Positions 1 through 7,203 of a stretch of DNA of 14,726 bases are shown piece by piece (within the stretch, counting starts at the first letter, position 1; each line of letters opens with the position of its first letter). The stretch covers positions 1 through 14,726 of the forward strand of contig JAUNIV010000016.1 of the NCBI GenBank assembly GCA_030523385.1. The letters are read 5' to 3'. This DNA comes from Bacteroidales bacterium (GTDB lineage Bacteria; Bacteroidota; Bacteroidia; Bacteroidales; Bacteroidaceae). The translations under genes and the position numbers were made by a program. A model generated the notes under the pieces. The model saw nothing but the letters and a program-made list of their open reading frames with translations, had not been told where the DNA came from and made no database searches.

Positions 1-2064
1 ATGACCGGCACTTCATGCAATGAAGAGACGATAATGCCGGAAAGTACGGCAGTACCGATGCCTCCGTATGCGGTATTTGCCGATGGATTCCACAAGGACA
101 TTACACCAAGTGGATGGTTGAAAGAGATACTTGTGCGCCAGAACAAAGGTTTGACGAGCCATCCCGAGGCAATGTCTTATCCTTTTGACTCAAAACTCTG
201 GGTCGGGGAGCTTGAGCGTGACTCGGAAAGCAGAGGTGCAGACTGGTGGCGTTATGAGCAGACGGCTTATTATGTAGATGGTCTGACACGTCTTGGTTAC
301 TTGCTTGACGATGAAGGACTCCTTGAAATCACAAAGGCGAACGTGGACTGGGTGCTTGCACATCCGCTTTCGGCAAAGAAAGGCACGCCTTATAGTCCTG
401 CGGACATAGACAGCCTGATGAAGAAAGACTCGCGGTTTACGGCAGAGGTTTCAGAAGACCCGAAGGCACAGGCTTGGATGAAGCGCAGAAGGCTGGAGGT
501 AGAGACGCAGTTGCGGATTGACTCATACGACCGCCCCGAAGGAAGGCTTGGACCGGAAACAAAATCCATGGCATGGCCGTTTGCGGTGTTCTTCCGTGCC
601 ATGAAGGCATACTATGAGGCTACCGGAGATAAACGCATACCACAGGCTCTCGAAAAGAATTTCCTGTCATATTCCGTGGAGGAGATGGGACGTAATCGTT
701 TTGTTGTAAACGTGGAGGGTATTCTGTGGACTTACTCCATCACCAAAAATCCCCGGTTGCTTAAGCTCGCTGAGGAGGCGTGGGCACAAGACGGTGCAGA
801 ACTCACACAGGCAAGTTGCCTGGACGACAATGATTTCCACATGCATGGCGTGACGATGAACGAACTTATGAAAGTACCGATGCTGCTCTACGAATATACA
901 GGAAAGGAAGAATACTTGCAGGCTGCGCTCAATGCCGACTATAAAATGGAAAAGGCTAACATGCTTGCCGATGGTGTGAACTCCAGTTCCGAGGGACTGG
1001 CGGGGAATGACGCACTTGCCAGCCATGAGACGTGCGACATCAGTGACTATACATGGACAATGGGCTACTATCTGATGGCTACGGGCGAGGCACAATGGGC
1101 AGACAAAATAGAGAAGGCAATATTTAACGCTGCGCTTGGAGCCATTACAAAGGACTTCAAGAGTATGCAGTATTTCTCTTGCCCCAACCAGTTCATTGCT
1201 ACCGGCAATTCAAACCACAACGAGTTCAAGTATGGACTTACGTGGATGGCTTACCGTCCTATCCATGAGACGGAGTGCTGCATCGGAAACCTCCATAGGT
1301 ACATGCCCAACTATGCGGCAAGGATGTGGATGAAGGATACGAACGGGCAGCCTGTCGCCGCTCTTTATGGACCGAGCTCCGTGGTATTTAATCTCTCTGA
1401 CGGCGTAGTGGCAAGAATCGAGGAGCAGACTGGTTATCCTTTTGATGAGAAGATAGATTTTGTATTTACGTTCTTCAAGGACGGACAGGAGATAAAGGGA
1501 ACTCAGAAGATGGATTTCACGTATCGCATACCGCAATGGTGCAAGGTGGATGAATCAGGTTTTAAGACTGTGAGCAAGGAGTGGAAGTCTGGCGAAGTGT
1601 TCACGGTATCGCTTCCTATGGAACTCAAGGTCTGTGGCGAACCGTCTAAAGGAATGTATGTAGAGCGTGGTCCGATACTTTATTCTTATCCTATTCCGGC
1701 TACGGTAGAGGAGGACACGCAGATTTATGAGAATCTTGCAGGCAAACTGTCGGGTAATCCAGACTTCAAGAGCTGGAGCATGACTCCTGCAGGCAAGTGG
1801 AATTATGCCTTAAAGGCGGATAACCTTGACAAAATCAATGTGACGATGCATGAAGTTAAGGGCTTCCCGTTTGACCCGGGTAATAGCCCTGTTACTATTT
1901 CTGTTCCTGTTGTAGGTGTCAAAGACTGGACCTTAGTTGACGATCGTTTTACCCCGGCGTTGCCTGAAACGGTTGTTGCAGAGGACGGCAGCGATACAAT
2001 CATAGAACTTGTACCGTATGGCAGTACAACATTGCGGTTGACAACCTTCCCTGTTCTGAAGTAA
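1..2064 (+). CDS. GH127-like (DUF1680) glycoside hydrolase, 5' end probably cut by window edge
   Basis: The encoded protein (687 residues visible) resembles the DUF1680/GH127 superfamily, whose characterised members are beta-L-arabinofuranosidases with a zinc-held catalytic cysteine. The expected metal and nucleophile residues are visible: Glu343 and Cys345 in a HETCD motif, and Cys426-Cys427 in an ECCIGN motif. The spacing is close to that of the characterised enzyme HypBA1. Glu331, in SSEGLAGND, is a candidate acid/base. The N-terminal half is alpha-barrel-like, with Trp- and Tyr-rich segments, and the C-terminal part is beta-rich. The frame is open from base 1, and residues 1-9 (MTGTSCNEE) look like the tail of a lipoprotein signal with Cys6 as the lipidated residue, so the true start is probably upstream. 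Acidic residues after that Cys fit surface-exported Bacteroidetes lipoproteins. The substrate is inferred to be a plant-type arabinose-containing glycan, but related families (GH146 and other DUF1680 groups) cannot be excluded. Confidence 0.82.
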   Translation: MTGTSCNEETIMPESTAVPMPPYAVFADGFHKDITPSGWLKEILVRQNKGLTSHPEAMSYPFDSKLWVGELERDSESRGADWWRYEQTAYYVDGLTRLGYLLDDEGLLEITKANVDWVLAHPLSAKKGTPYSPADIDSLMKKDSRFTAEVSEDPKAQAWMKRRRLEVETQLRIDSYDRPEGRLGPETKSMAWPFAVFFRAMKAYYEATGDKRIPQALEKNFLSYSVEEMGRNRFVVNVEGILWTYSITKNPRLLKLAEEAWAQDGAELTQASCLDDNDFHMHGVTMNELMKVPMLLYEYTGKEEYLQAALNADYKMEKANMLADGVNSSSEGLAGNDALASHETCDISDYTWTMGYYLMATGEAQWADKIEKAIFNAALGAITKDFKSMQYFSCPNQFIATGNSNHNEFKYGLTWMAYRPIHETECCIGNLHRYMPNYAARMWMKDTNGQPVAALYGPSSVVFNLSDGVVARIEEQTGYPFDEKIDFVFTFFKDGQEIKGTQKMDFTYRIPQWCKVDESGFKTVSKEWKSGEVFTVSLPMELKVCGEPSKGMYVERGPILYSYPIPATVEEDTQIYENLAGKLSGNPDFKSWSMTPAGKWNYALKADNLDKINVTMHEVKGFPFDPGNSPVTISVPVVGVKDWTLVDDRFTPALPETVVAEDGSDTIIELVPYGSTTLRLTTFPVLK

Positions 2065-2073
2065 TTGTTTGGA

Positions 2074-2128
2074 GGGGCAACAGCGTGCGACCATCCTGTA
2101 GGTATGGTTTCACGATAAATGTTGCTCC
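2074..2128. terminator. Possible convergent-gene stem-loop, weak terminator candidate
   Basis: The gap between two convergent genes (stop codons at 2064 and 2131) holds a 9-bp outer stem, GGGGCAACA with TGTTGCTCC, containing one G-U pair. An inner 5-bp stem (ACCAT with ATGGT) lies in the loop. No clean T-tract follows on either strand, so termination is inferred mainly from position. Confidence 0.35.
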
Positions 2129-2130
2129 TT

Positions 2131-3213
2131 CTATTCGGCTATGACAATCTCCTCTACAGGCTGTTGCTGCACCTTGTCTAATGGCAAGGCTTGATAGTGT
2201 GTGGCAGCAAAGTCTATCTTATTCAAGTCGATGCTGCGGATGGTGCTGTTGTACATGGTGCGGAAGTAGATGATGCGGTGCGACATGTCTGTAGCCGAAG
2301 TCCATTGGGTGGCACTGGGTATGTCAGCGGGCTGTTCGCCTTTGGCAAATTCAATGCCCGTGGGTATGTCGAAGTTATTCAATATCTGAAAACATTGGAG
2401 GACGGTCTTCAATGAGGTGTCCTGCGGAGGTGTGGCCCATTGGTAAAAGGCGGCACGGATGAAGCGCGATGGGGGAGTGACGTCGCCCGGAATACCTAAG
2501 AAACCGCTTCCGGCACCGAAGGAGGAAAGCGTCCGGTTGCCCATCTGTTGCTCAGGAGCCGAGCCGGAATAGAGATTGACATAATTGTTGAGGTTCGTGA
2601 GATGCCACTCGAATCCGGGCGAATTGGTAAGCACTCCCAACTCGTTTTCATAGAAGTGTGGGATGCCTTCGGTAATCTCCAGCACGATTTGGCGTCCCGA
2701 AGGGTCGGCAAAACGCCAGTGGGCAGTAGAGGCTTGCGGGGCAATCCCGATGACATGTACCCGGGCTATGGAATCTTTGACTTCCTCCACCGTGCGGCAA
2801 GTGCCCAATATCCATGACACTAATTGCAGGTCGGATATGCTTCGCGGTCTTTCCGAAGGGGAGTAGGTTTCGTATTGTCCGTAGCCGGGAAAATAGAAGA
2901 GCCCGGCGGAGAGTCCGGCTTCATTCAGCCCTTCGGCCACGAACTCTTTCTGCTCCACAGCCAGTCCCACATAGCCATAACGGGCAGTGAATGTCATTCC
3001 GTCTATTCCATCGGGAGTGTAGGACTGCACGGCGTGGCCGCGCGGCACTATGACGTATTGGCTGTTCAGGTTACTGCCACCCCATTCTATGGTGCGTGCC
3101 ACGATGGAGGTTCCTTCCTTACTTTTCAGCGTGATGCCTGTGCAGGCAGAAGCCGCAGCAGCGTAGCAAGAAGCAGCTACGGCCAATGACAAGAAGATTG
3201 TTTTCGGTTTCAT
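2131..3213 (-). CDS. Secreted choloylglycine hydrolase / penicillin V acylase family amidase (linear amide C-N hydrolase)
   Basis: This 360-residue protein has a signal peptide (residues 1-23, ending ASA) followed directly by Cys24, the expected N-terminal nucleophile of the Ntn-hydrolase fold. Cleavage at the signal site would expose the catalytic cysteine. Other family residues are visible: Arg40 at Cys+16, Asn97 in GLNEAG, Asn197 in TNSPGF at Cys+173, and Arg250 at Cys+226, which match the spacing in bile-salt hydrolases. The residue equivalent to the usual Asp at Cys+19 is Glu43 (RTIEWG). The family hydrolyses conjugated bile salts, penicillin V or N-acyl amides; which one applies here cannot be read from sequence. 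The start at 3213 is preferred over an in-frame start at 3237 because it gives a clean signal peptide and has a purine-rich GGA site upstream. The gene lies 42 nt after the Fur-family gene on the same strand, so co-transcription is likely. Confidence 0.85.
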   Translation of the reverse strand: MKPKTIFLSLAVAASCYAAAASACTGITLKSKEGTSIVARTIEWGGSNLNSQYVIVPRGHAVQSYTPDGIDGMTFTARYGYVGLAVEQKEFVAEGLNEAGLSAGLFYFPGYGQYETYSPSERPRSISDLQLVSWILGTCRTVEEVKDSIARVHVIGIAPQASTAHWRFADPSGRQIVLEITEGIPHFYENELGVLTNSPGFEWHLTNLNNYVNLYSGSAPEQQMGNRTLSSFGAGSGFLGIPGDVTPPSRFIRAAFYQWATPPQDTSLKTVLQCFQILNNFDIPTGIEFAKGEQPADIPSATQWTSATDMSHRIIYFRTMYNSTIRSIDLNKIDFAATHYQALPLDKVQQQPVEEIVIAE

Positions 3214-3214
3214 G

Positions 3215-3230
3215 ATGTCCTTTTCTTCTT
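3215..3230 (-). promoter_or_regulatory. Purine-rich initiation region of the amidase gene
   Basis: This is the second copy of the 16-base purine-rich stretch. It places GGA five bases upstream of the ATG at 3213, which supports that start over the upstream in-frame start at 3237. Confidence 0.5.
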
Positions 3231-3255
3231 GTAACACGCCGATGAGGCTAATTGT

Positions 3256-3684
3256 TCATGGGCGCGAAGCCGAACATTCTGCACACAGTCCTTTCAATAC
3301 ATAGTTTACGCTTCGCACACTGAAACCCGGAGGAAGGGTAACCATAGGCACATGGATGCTTTTCAGGCAGAACGTGCGGTGGCACTTTTCGCAATAGAAA
3401 TGCGTATGCAGGTCGTCCACTTCGCAGTTGCAGTCGTTGCCACACAGGGCATACTTCAATGAGCCGGTCCCATCGTCTATGCCGTGTATGAGGTGGTGGG
3501 CCAGGAAGAGGGTGAGCGTGCGGTAGATGGTAGATTTATCCACCGTGTCCAACTCGTTCTCCAGGTCGAGCAGAGAGAAAGCCTCTTTGTGTCCCGCCAT
3601 GGTTTTCAGTATGAGCAGCCGGATGGCCGTAGGGCGAATCTCGCGCTGTTTCAGTTGTTTCAGATATATGTCTTCTTCTTGCAT
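3256..3684 (-). CDS. Fur-family metal-responsive transcriptional regulator
   Basis: This 142-residue protein has the Fur layout: an N-terminal winged helix (about residues 10-75) with the recognition-helix motif STIYRTL at 51-57, then a C-terminal dimerisation and metal domain. HTHFYCEKC (93-101) supplies His93, His95, Cys98 and Cys101, and CAEC (134-137) supplies the second CxxC pair, as in the structural zinc site of Fur and Zur proteins. Extra cysteines at 81, 85, 87 and 106 are notable. The gene sits 25 nt downstream of a Zn/Cd-type P-type ATPase gene on the same strand, which suggests zinc or another divalent metal as effector. Sequence alone does not separate Fur, Zur and PerR types. 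The start is ATG at 3684, with GGAC immediately upstream; no better in-frame start lies before the DNA-binding domain. Confidence 0.85.
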   Translation of the reverse strand: MQEEDIYLKQLKQREIRPTAIRLLILKTMAGHKEAFSLLDLENELDTVDKSTIYRTLTLFLAHHLIHGIDDGTGSLKYALCGNDCNCEVDDLHTHFYCEKCHRTFCLKSIHVPMVTLPPGFSVRSVNYVLKGLCAECSASRP

Positions 3685-3698
3685 GTCCTTTTCTTCTT
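3683..3698 (-). promoter_or_regulatory. Purine-rich initiation region of the Fur-family gene, copy of the one before the amidase gene
   Basis: Read on the minus strand, the 16 bases AAGAAGAAAAGGACAT overlap the Fur-family start codon. An identical 16-base stretch ends one base before the amidase start codon (3215-3230). It contains the likely ribosome-binding GGA. Confidence 0.5.
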
Positions 3699-3709
3699 TG
3701 GAATATTGA

Positions 3710-5419
3710 TTATTTCTGTATTCTCACTGCATTGCAGATGGCCAGCAGCGCCACGCCCACATCGGCAAAGATGGCTTCCCACAAAGTGGCCATTCCGCCT
3801 GCTCCCAACAGCAGTACCAATAGCTTAATCCCGAATGCCATAGAAATGTTCTGCCACACGATGCGGTGTGTCAACCGGCCTACACGGACGGCTTCGGCCA
3901 CTTTGGAAGGCTGGTCGGTCTGTATCACCACATCGGCGGTCTCTATGGCGGCATCGCTTCCCAGTCCGCCCATGGCTATACCCACATCGCTCAGTGCCAG
4001 TACGGGAGTGTCGTTGATGCCGTCGCCCACAAAGGCAATGCGGTTCTCGGGATTGGCTTTCAGCAACTCTATCCTGTCTACTTTGCCTTGTGGCAGCAGG
4101 TCGCCGTATGCTTGTGTGATTCCTATCTGTTGTGCCAGTTTGGAAACGATGGCCTGTTTGTCGCCCGACAGGATTTGAATGTTATGGATATTCAGGTCTT
4201 TCAGTTCGCCCACGGCACGTGCGGCATCCTCTTTCGGAGTATCTGCCAGGGTGATGTGTCCCATGTAGGTGCCGTTGGCAGCACACAATATGGTGGTTTC
4301 GGTGGTCGATGCTGCTTCGGCGGGAAAACCGATGCCATATTTCTCCAGCAGGCGGGTGTTTCCCACGTAGGCTTCCATGCCGTCCATGACTGCTTTCAGT
4401 CCGTGTCCGGCTATTTCGGTCACTTTCAGTGGCAGGTCGGGAGCTGTTTGCTGTTGTTTCGCGTATGCCGTAATGGCTTGGGCGATGGGGTGATTGCTGT
4501 ATCGCTCTGCCGAAGCCACGAGGCGGAGCAACTCTTCGGAAGTTACTCCTTGGCGTGTCGATACGGATTGCACTTCAAACACTCCTTTGGTCAGTGTGCC
4601 AGTCTTGTCGAATACTACTGTGTTGATTTTGGTAATGGCATCCAGATAGTTTCCGCCTTTGAACAGGATGCCCCGGCGTGATGCCGCGCCTATGCCGCCG
4701 AAGTAGCCCAACGGGATGCTCACCACCAAAGCGCAGGGGCAGGAGATAACGAGGAATACCAAAGCACGGTAGAACCAGTCATCGAACACGTAGATAAATT
4801 CCGGACGCATAAGTCCGTAGAAATAGGGGAGTAACACCATCAAGGCTGCCAGCCCGGTCACTACGGGAGTATAGACAGCGGCAAAGCGGCGGATAAACAC
4901 TTCGGCAGGTGCTTTCCGTTCGGCTGCATCTTGCACCAATGCCAGGATACGCGCCAGTGCGCTTTGGTCGAAAGGCTTGGTTACTTGGATGGTGACTACC
5001 TTGTCTGTGACAATCATTCCGGCCAACACTTCTTCCTGTTGGCGGATGGTGCGCGGGACGCTTTCGCCTGTCAGGGCAGAGGTATTGAATGATGCAGCTT
5101 CTTCCAATAGGATTCCGTCTAACGGGACACGCTCTCCGGCTTTTACTTCGATGATGCTTCCCGGTTGCACCTGTGCAGGTGATACTGTTTGGCGTGCGTC
5201 TCCTTGCACCACAGTAGCCGTTTCAGGACGGACATCCAGCAGGGACTGGATGTTGTGGCGTGCCCGGTGCACAGCCTTGTGTTGAAACCATTCACCTATA
5301 AAATAGAAGAGAATGACGGTTACTCCTTCCCAATATTCTCCTAAGTAGAATGCACCTATTACGGCAGTTCCCATCAGGGTGTATTCATTGAAAACGGACG
5401 ATAGCTTTATCTTTTTCAT
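3710..5419 (-). CDS. P1B-type heavy-metal (Zn/Cd/Pb-like) translocating ATPase, short N terminus
   Basis: This inner-membrane metal exporter of 569 residues has all the core P-type motifs: TGES (117-120, actuator), SCPCAL (226-231, metal site), DKTGTLT with Asp271 as the phosphorylated residue, HP (310-311) and GDGIND (465-470). Lys532 in the penultimate membrane segment and Asp553 in the last one (FADVG) fit the Zn/Cd/Pb (P1B-2) subgroup. The predicted membrane segments number six rather than eight: the protein begins directly before M1, so the MA/MB helices and any metal-binding domain are absent. The start at 5419 is chosen because a -7 element lies 25 nt upstream of it; a longer in-frame start at 5515 would lie upstream of this promoter and adds no membrane segment. 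The gene heads an apparent operon with the Fur-family regulator (25-nt gap) and the amidase. Confidence 0.87.
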   Translation of the reverse strand: MKKIKLSSVFNEYTLMGTAVIGAFYLGEYWEGVTVILFYFIGEWFQHKAVHRARHNIQSLLDVRPETATVVQGDARQTVSPAQVQPGSIIEVKAGERVPLDGILLEEAASFNTSALTGESVPRTIRQQEEVLAGMIVTDKVVTIQVTKPFDQSALARILALVQDAAERKAPAEVFIRRFAAVYTPVVTGLAALMVLLPYFYGLMRPEFIYVFDDWFYRALVFLVISCPCALVVSIPLGYFGGIGAASRRGILFKGGNYLDAITKINTVVFDKTGTLTKGVFEVQSVSTRQGVTSEELLRLVASAERYSNHPIAQAITAYAKQQQTAPDLPLKVTEIAGHGLKAVMDGMEAYVGNTRLLEKYGIGFPAEAASTTETTILCAANGTYMGHITLADTPKEDAARAVGELKDLNIHNIQILSGDKQAIVSKLAQQIGITQAYGDLLPQGKVDRIELLKANPENRIAFVGDGINDTPVLALSDVGIAMGGLGSDAAIETADVVIQTDQPSKVAEAVRVGRLTHRIVWQNISMAFGIKLLVLLLGAGGMATLWEAIFADVGVALLAICNAVRIQK

Positions 5420-5444
5420 ATACGTCTTTGTTTGATTACCGATG

Positions 5445-5452
5445 CAAAGATA
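5445..5452 (-). promoter_or_regulatory. Candidate -7 promoter element of the metal-ATPase operon
   Basis: On the minus strand this reads TATCTTTG, a full match to the Bacteroidetes TAnnTTTG -7 consensus. It lies 25 nt before the ATG at 5419. No good TTTG -33 element lies at the usual spacing. TGCAA repeats at 5443, 5465 and 5476 overlap and flank it and could be regulator contacts. Confidence 0.55.
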
Positions 5453-5520
5453 GCGGAAAGGAAATGCAACCGGATTGCAAAGTGGAGGAAAATGACGGAG
5501 AACGGGGCTAATCATATAAA

Positions 5521-5557
5521 ATTGGCTGATTTACACGGGGTGCGTAAATCAGCCAAT
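5521..5557 (-). terminator. Rho-independent terminator of the methylmalonyl-CoA decarboxylase operon
   Basis: A perfect 14-bp inverted repeat (arms 5521-5534 and 5544-5557) with a 9-nt loop lies 22 nt after the beta-subunit stop codon. On the minus strand it is followed by TTTTAT; no T-tract follows on the plus strand. It therefore ends the minus-strand operon just before the promoter of the ATPase gene. Confidence 0.8.
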
Positions 5558-5579
5558 CAAGTTAATCAATATGTTAGCT

Positions 5580-6740
5580 TTACATGAGGAAGCCCAACAA
5601 GATACCGGCGGCTACAGCCGAACCGATAACGCCTGCCACATTCGGACCCATGGCGTGCATCAGCAGGTAGTTGGTCGGGTCGTATTCCAAACCTATCACT
5701 TGCGAGATACGTGCAGAGTCGGGTACGGCAGAAACACCGGCGTTGCCTATCAGCGGATTTATCTGATTGTTCTTGCCCAATATCAGGTTGAATATCTTGA
5801 CGAAGATAACTCCCGAAGCCGTAGCGATGACGAATGACAGGGCACCCAAAACGAAGATCAGGATAGAATCCAGCTTCAGGAATTCGGAAGCCTGCGTAGA
5901 AGCACCTACCGTCACACCTAATAAGATAGTGATGGTATCGACCAACGGACCACGGGCTGTTTCGGCCAGACGACGGGTCACACCACTTTCCTTCAACAGG
6001 TTACCGAAGAACAGCATACCCAGCAAAGGCAGACCGGACGGAACCAGGAAGCAAGTGAGCAGCAGACCGATGATGGGGAACATCACCTTCTCTGTGTGTG
6101 AAACAGCGCGAGGCGGCTTCATGCGGATAAGACGTTCTTTCTTTGTGGTGAGCAGTCGCATGATGGGCGGCTGGATTACCGGCACCAAAGCCATGTACGA
6201 ATAGGCCGAAACGGCAATGGCTCCCATCAGGTTAGGCGCTAACTTAGATGACAGGAAGATAGCCGTAGGACCGTCTGCGCCACCAATGATACCGATGGCT
6301 CCTGCCTGCATGGGGTCGAAGCCAAGCGCCAAGGCTGTCATGTAAGCACCGAAGATACCAAACTGTGCGGCAGCACCTACCAGCATCAGCTTCGGATTGG
6401 ATATCAGCGCCGAGAAGTCTGTCATGGCACCGATGCCCAAGAAGATAAGCGGCGGATACCAGCCCGAGGTCACTCCCTGATACAGGATATTCAGCACGGA
6501 GCCTTCTTCGTAGATACCTACTTTCAGTCCGGCTTCCATGTTGAACGGAATGTTTCCGATGAGGATACCGAAGCCGATAGGTATCAGCAACATCGGCTCA
6601 AACTCCTTGGCTACTGCCAGGTAGATGAAAACCAAACCGATGACAATCATGGCAAGATGCCCGCCCGTGGCGTTGGCAAAGCCGGTGTATGTCCAGAAAT
6701 CGGCCAGGTTATTTCCTATGAATTGAATAAATTCTCCCAT
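5580..6740 (-). CDS. mmdB: Sodium-ion-translocating decarboxylase, beta subunit (methylmalonyl-CoA/oxaloacetate decarboxylase type)
   Basis: This 386-residue polytopic inner-membrane protein is the sodium-pump subunit. It decarboxylates carboxybiotin on the carrier protein and couples this to Na+ export. The two hallmark motifs of the OadB/MmdB/GcdB family are present: GGADGPTAIFL (153-163) with Asp156, the key acidic residue, and GNAGVSAVPDSAR (332-344) with its conserved Asn and Ser. Several long hydrophobic stretches fit the family. The length is near the shorter (MmdB/GcdB) members. Its start lies 1 nt from the stop of the biotin-carrier gene, which implies tight translational coupling. 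The epimerase and carboxyltransferase genes in the same operon point to methylmalonyl-CoA as the substrate of the complex, although OadB is equally similar at the motif level. Confidence 0.93.
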   Translation of the reverse strand: MGEFIQFIGNNLADFWTYTGFANATGGHLAMIVIGLVFIYLAVAKEFEPMLLIPIGFGILIGNIPFNMEAGLKVGIYEEGSVLNILYQGVTSGWYPPLIFLGIGAMTDFSALISNPKLMLVGAAAQFGIFGAYMTALALGFDPMQAGAIGIIGGADGPTAIFLSSKLAPNLMGAIAVSAYSYMALVPVIQPPIMRLLTTKKERLIRMKPPRAVSHTEKVMFPIIGLLLTCFLVPSGLPLLGMLFFGNLLKESGVTRRLAETARGPLVDTITILLGVTVGASTQASEFLKLDSILIFVLGALSFVIATASGVIFVKIFNLILGKNNQINPLIGNAGVSAVPDSARISQVIGLEYDPTNYLLMHAMGPNVAGVIGSAVAAGILLGFLM

Positions 6741-6741
6741 A

Positions 6742-7179
6742 TCATTCTATAATTATGAGGTCAGTACCTTCCAAAACAGAATCTCCCTTGCTCACATTGA
6801 CGGCTGTTACCTTGCCATCCTTGTCGGCATTGATGTTGTTTTCCATCTTCATGGCTTCCAGGATGATAACCGTATCTCCCTTCTTTACCATATCTCCTAC
6901 ATTTACCTTGATGTCGAGGATAACACCGGGCAGCGGTGATTTCACACCCGACTTGGCAGCAGCGGCAGCCGGACGAGCCGGAGCGGCGGCGGCAGGTTTC
7001 GGAGCAGCAGCTACGGGGCGTACTACAGGCTTTTCGACAGCCGGCTTCGGAGCTTGTTCCATTTTTACGCTATAAGGAGTGCCGTTCACTTCTACGTGGG
7101 CAATGTTGTCTTCTATATCTCCGATGGTAACTTTATACAGGTTACCGTTGATCTTATATTTATATTCTTTTACTTTCAT
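6742..7179 (-). CDS. mmdC: Biotin carboxyl carrier subunit of the decarboxylase
   Basis: This 145-residue protein carries the biotin that shuttles the carboxyl group from the carboxyltransferase to the membrane beta subunit. The C-terminal biotinyl domain (about 78-145) has the canonical EAMKM motif with Lys111 as the biotinylated residue, and flanking half-domains PLPGVI and GKVTAVNV. A flexible Pro/Ala-rich linker (43-76) joins it to an N-terminal domain of about 40 residues that probably docks to a partner subunit. Length and layout match MmdC/OadA-C-type carriers. The gene lies between the OadG-like lipoprotein gene (24-nt gap) and mmdB (1-nt gap). Confidence 0.93.
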   Translation of the reverse strand: MKVKEYKYKINGNLYKVTIGDIEDNIAHVEVNGTPYSVKMEQAPKPAVEKPVVRPVAAAPKPAAAAPARPAAAAAKSGVKSPLPGVILDIKVNVGDMVKKGDTVIILEAMKMENNINADKDGKVTAVNVSKGDSVLEGTDLIIIE

Positions 7180-7203
7180 CGTTTTCTTGCTTTTAGGTGG
7201 AAA

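Noticed and set aside
3214..3237. Upstream in-frame start of the amidase at 3237
   Set aside because: It would put charged residues (LQEEKDI) before the signal peptide and ignores the ribosome-binding sequence in front of the ATG at 3213.
3866..4681. Plus-strand open frame of 271 codons opposite the metal-ATPase gene
   Set aside because: The minus-strand frame has every P-type ATPase motif; the antisense translation is low-complexity Gly/Cys/His-rich sequence without domains.
5420..5515. Upstream in-frame extension of the metal ATPase to a start at 5515
   Set aside because: The added 32 residues contain no membrane helix or metal-binding motif, and the start would lie upstream of the candidate -7 element.
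5521..5557. The 14-bp inverted repeat as the end of an insertion sequence or an attachment site
   Set aside because: The arms are separated by only 9 nt, a T-tract follows on the minus strand, and it sits just after an operon end, so a terminator explains it fully.
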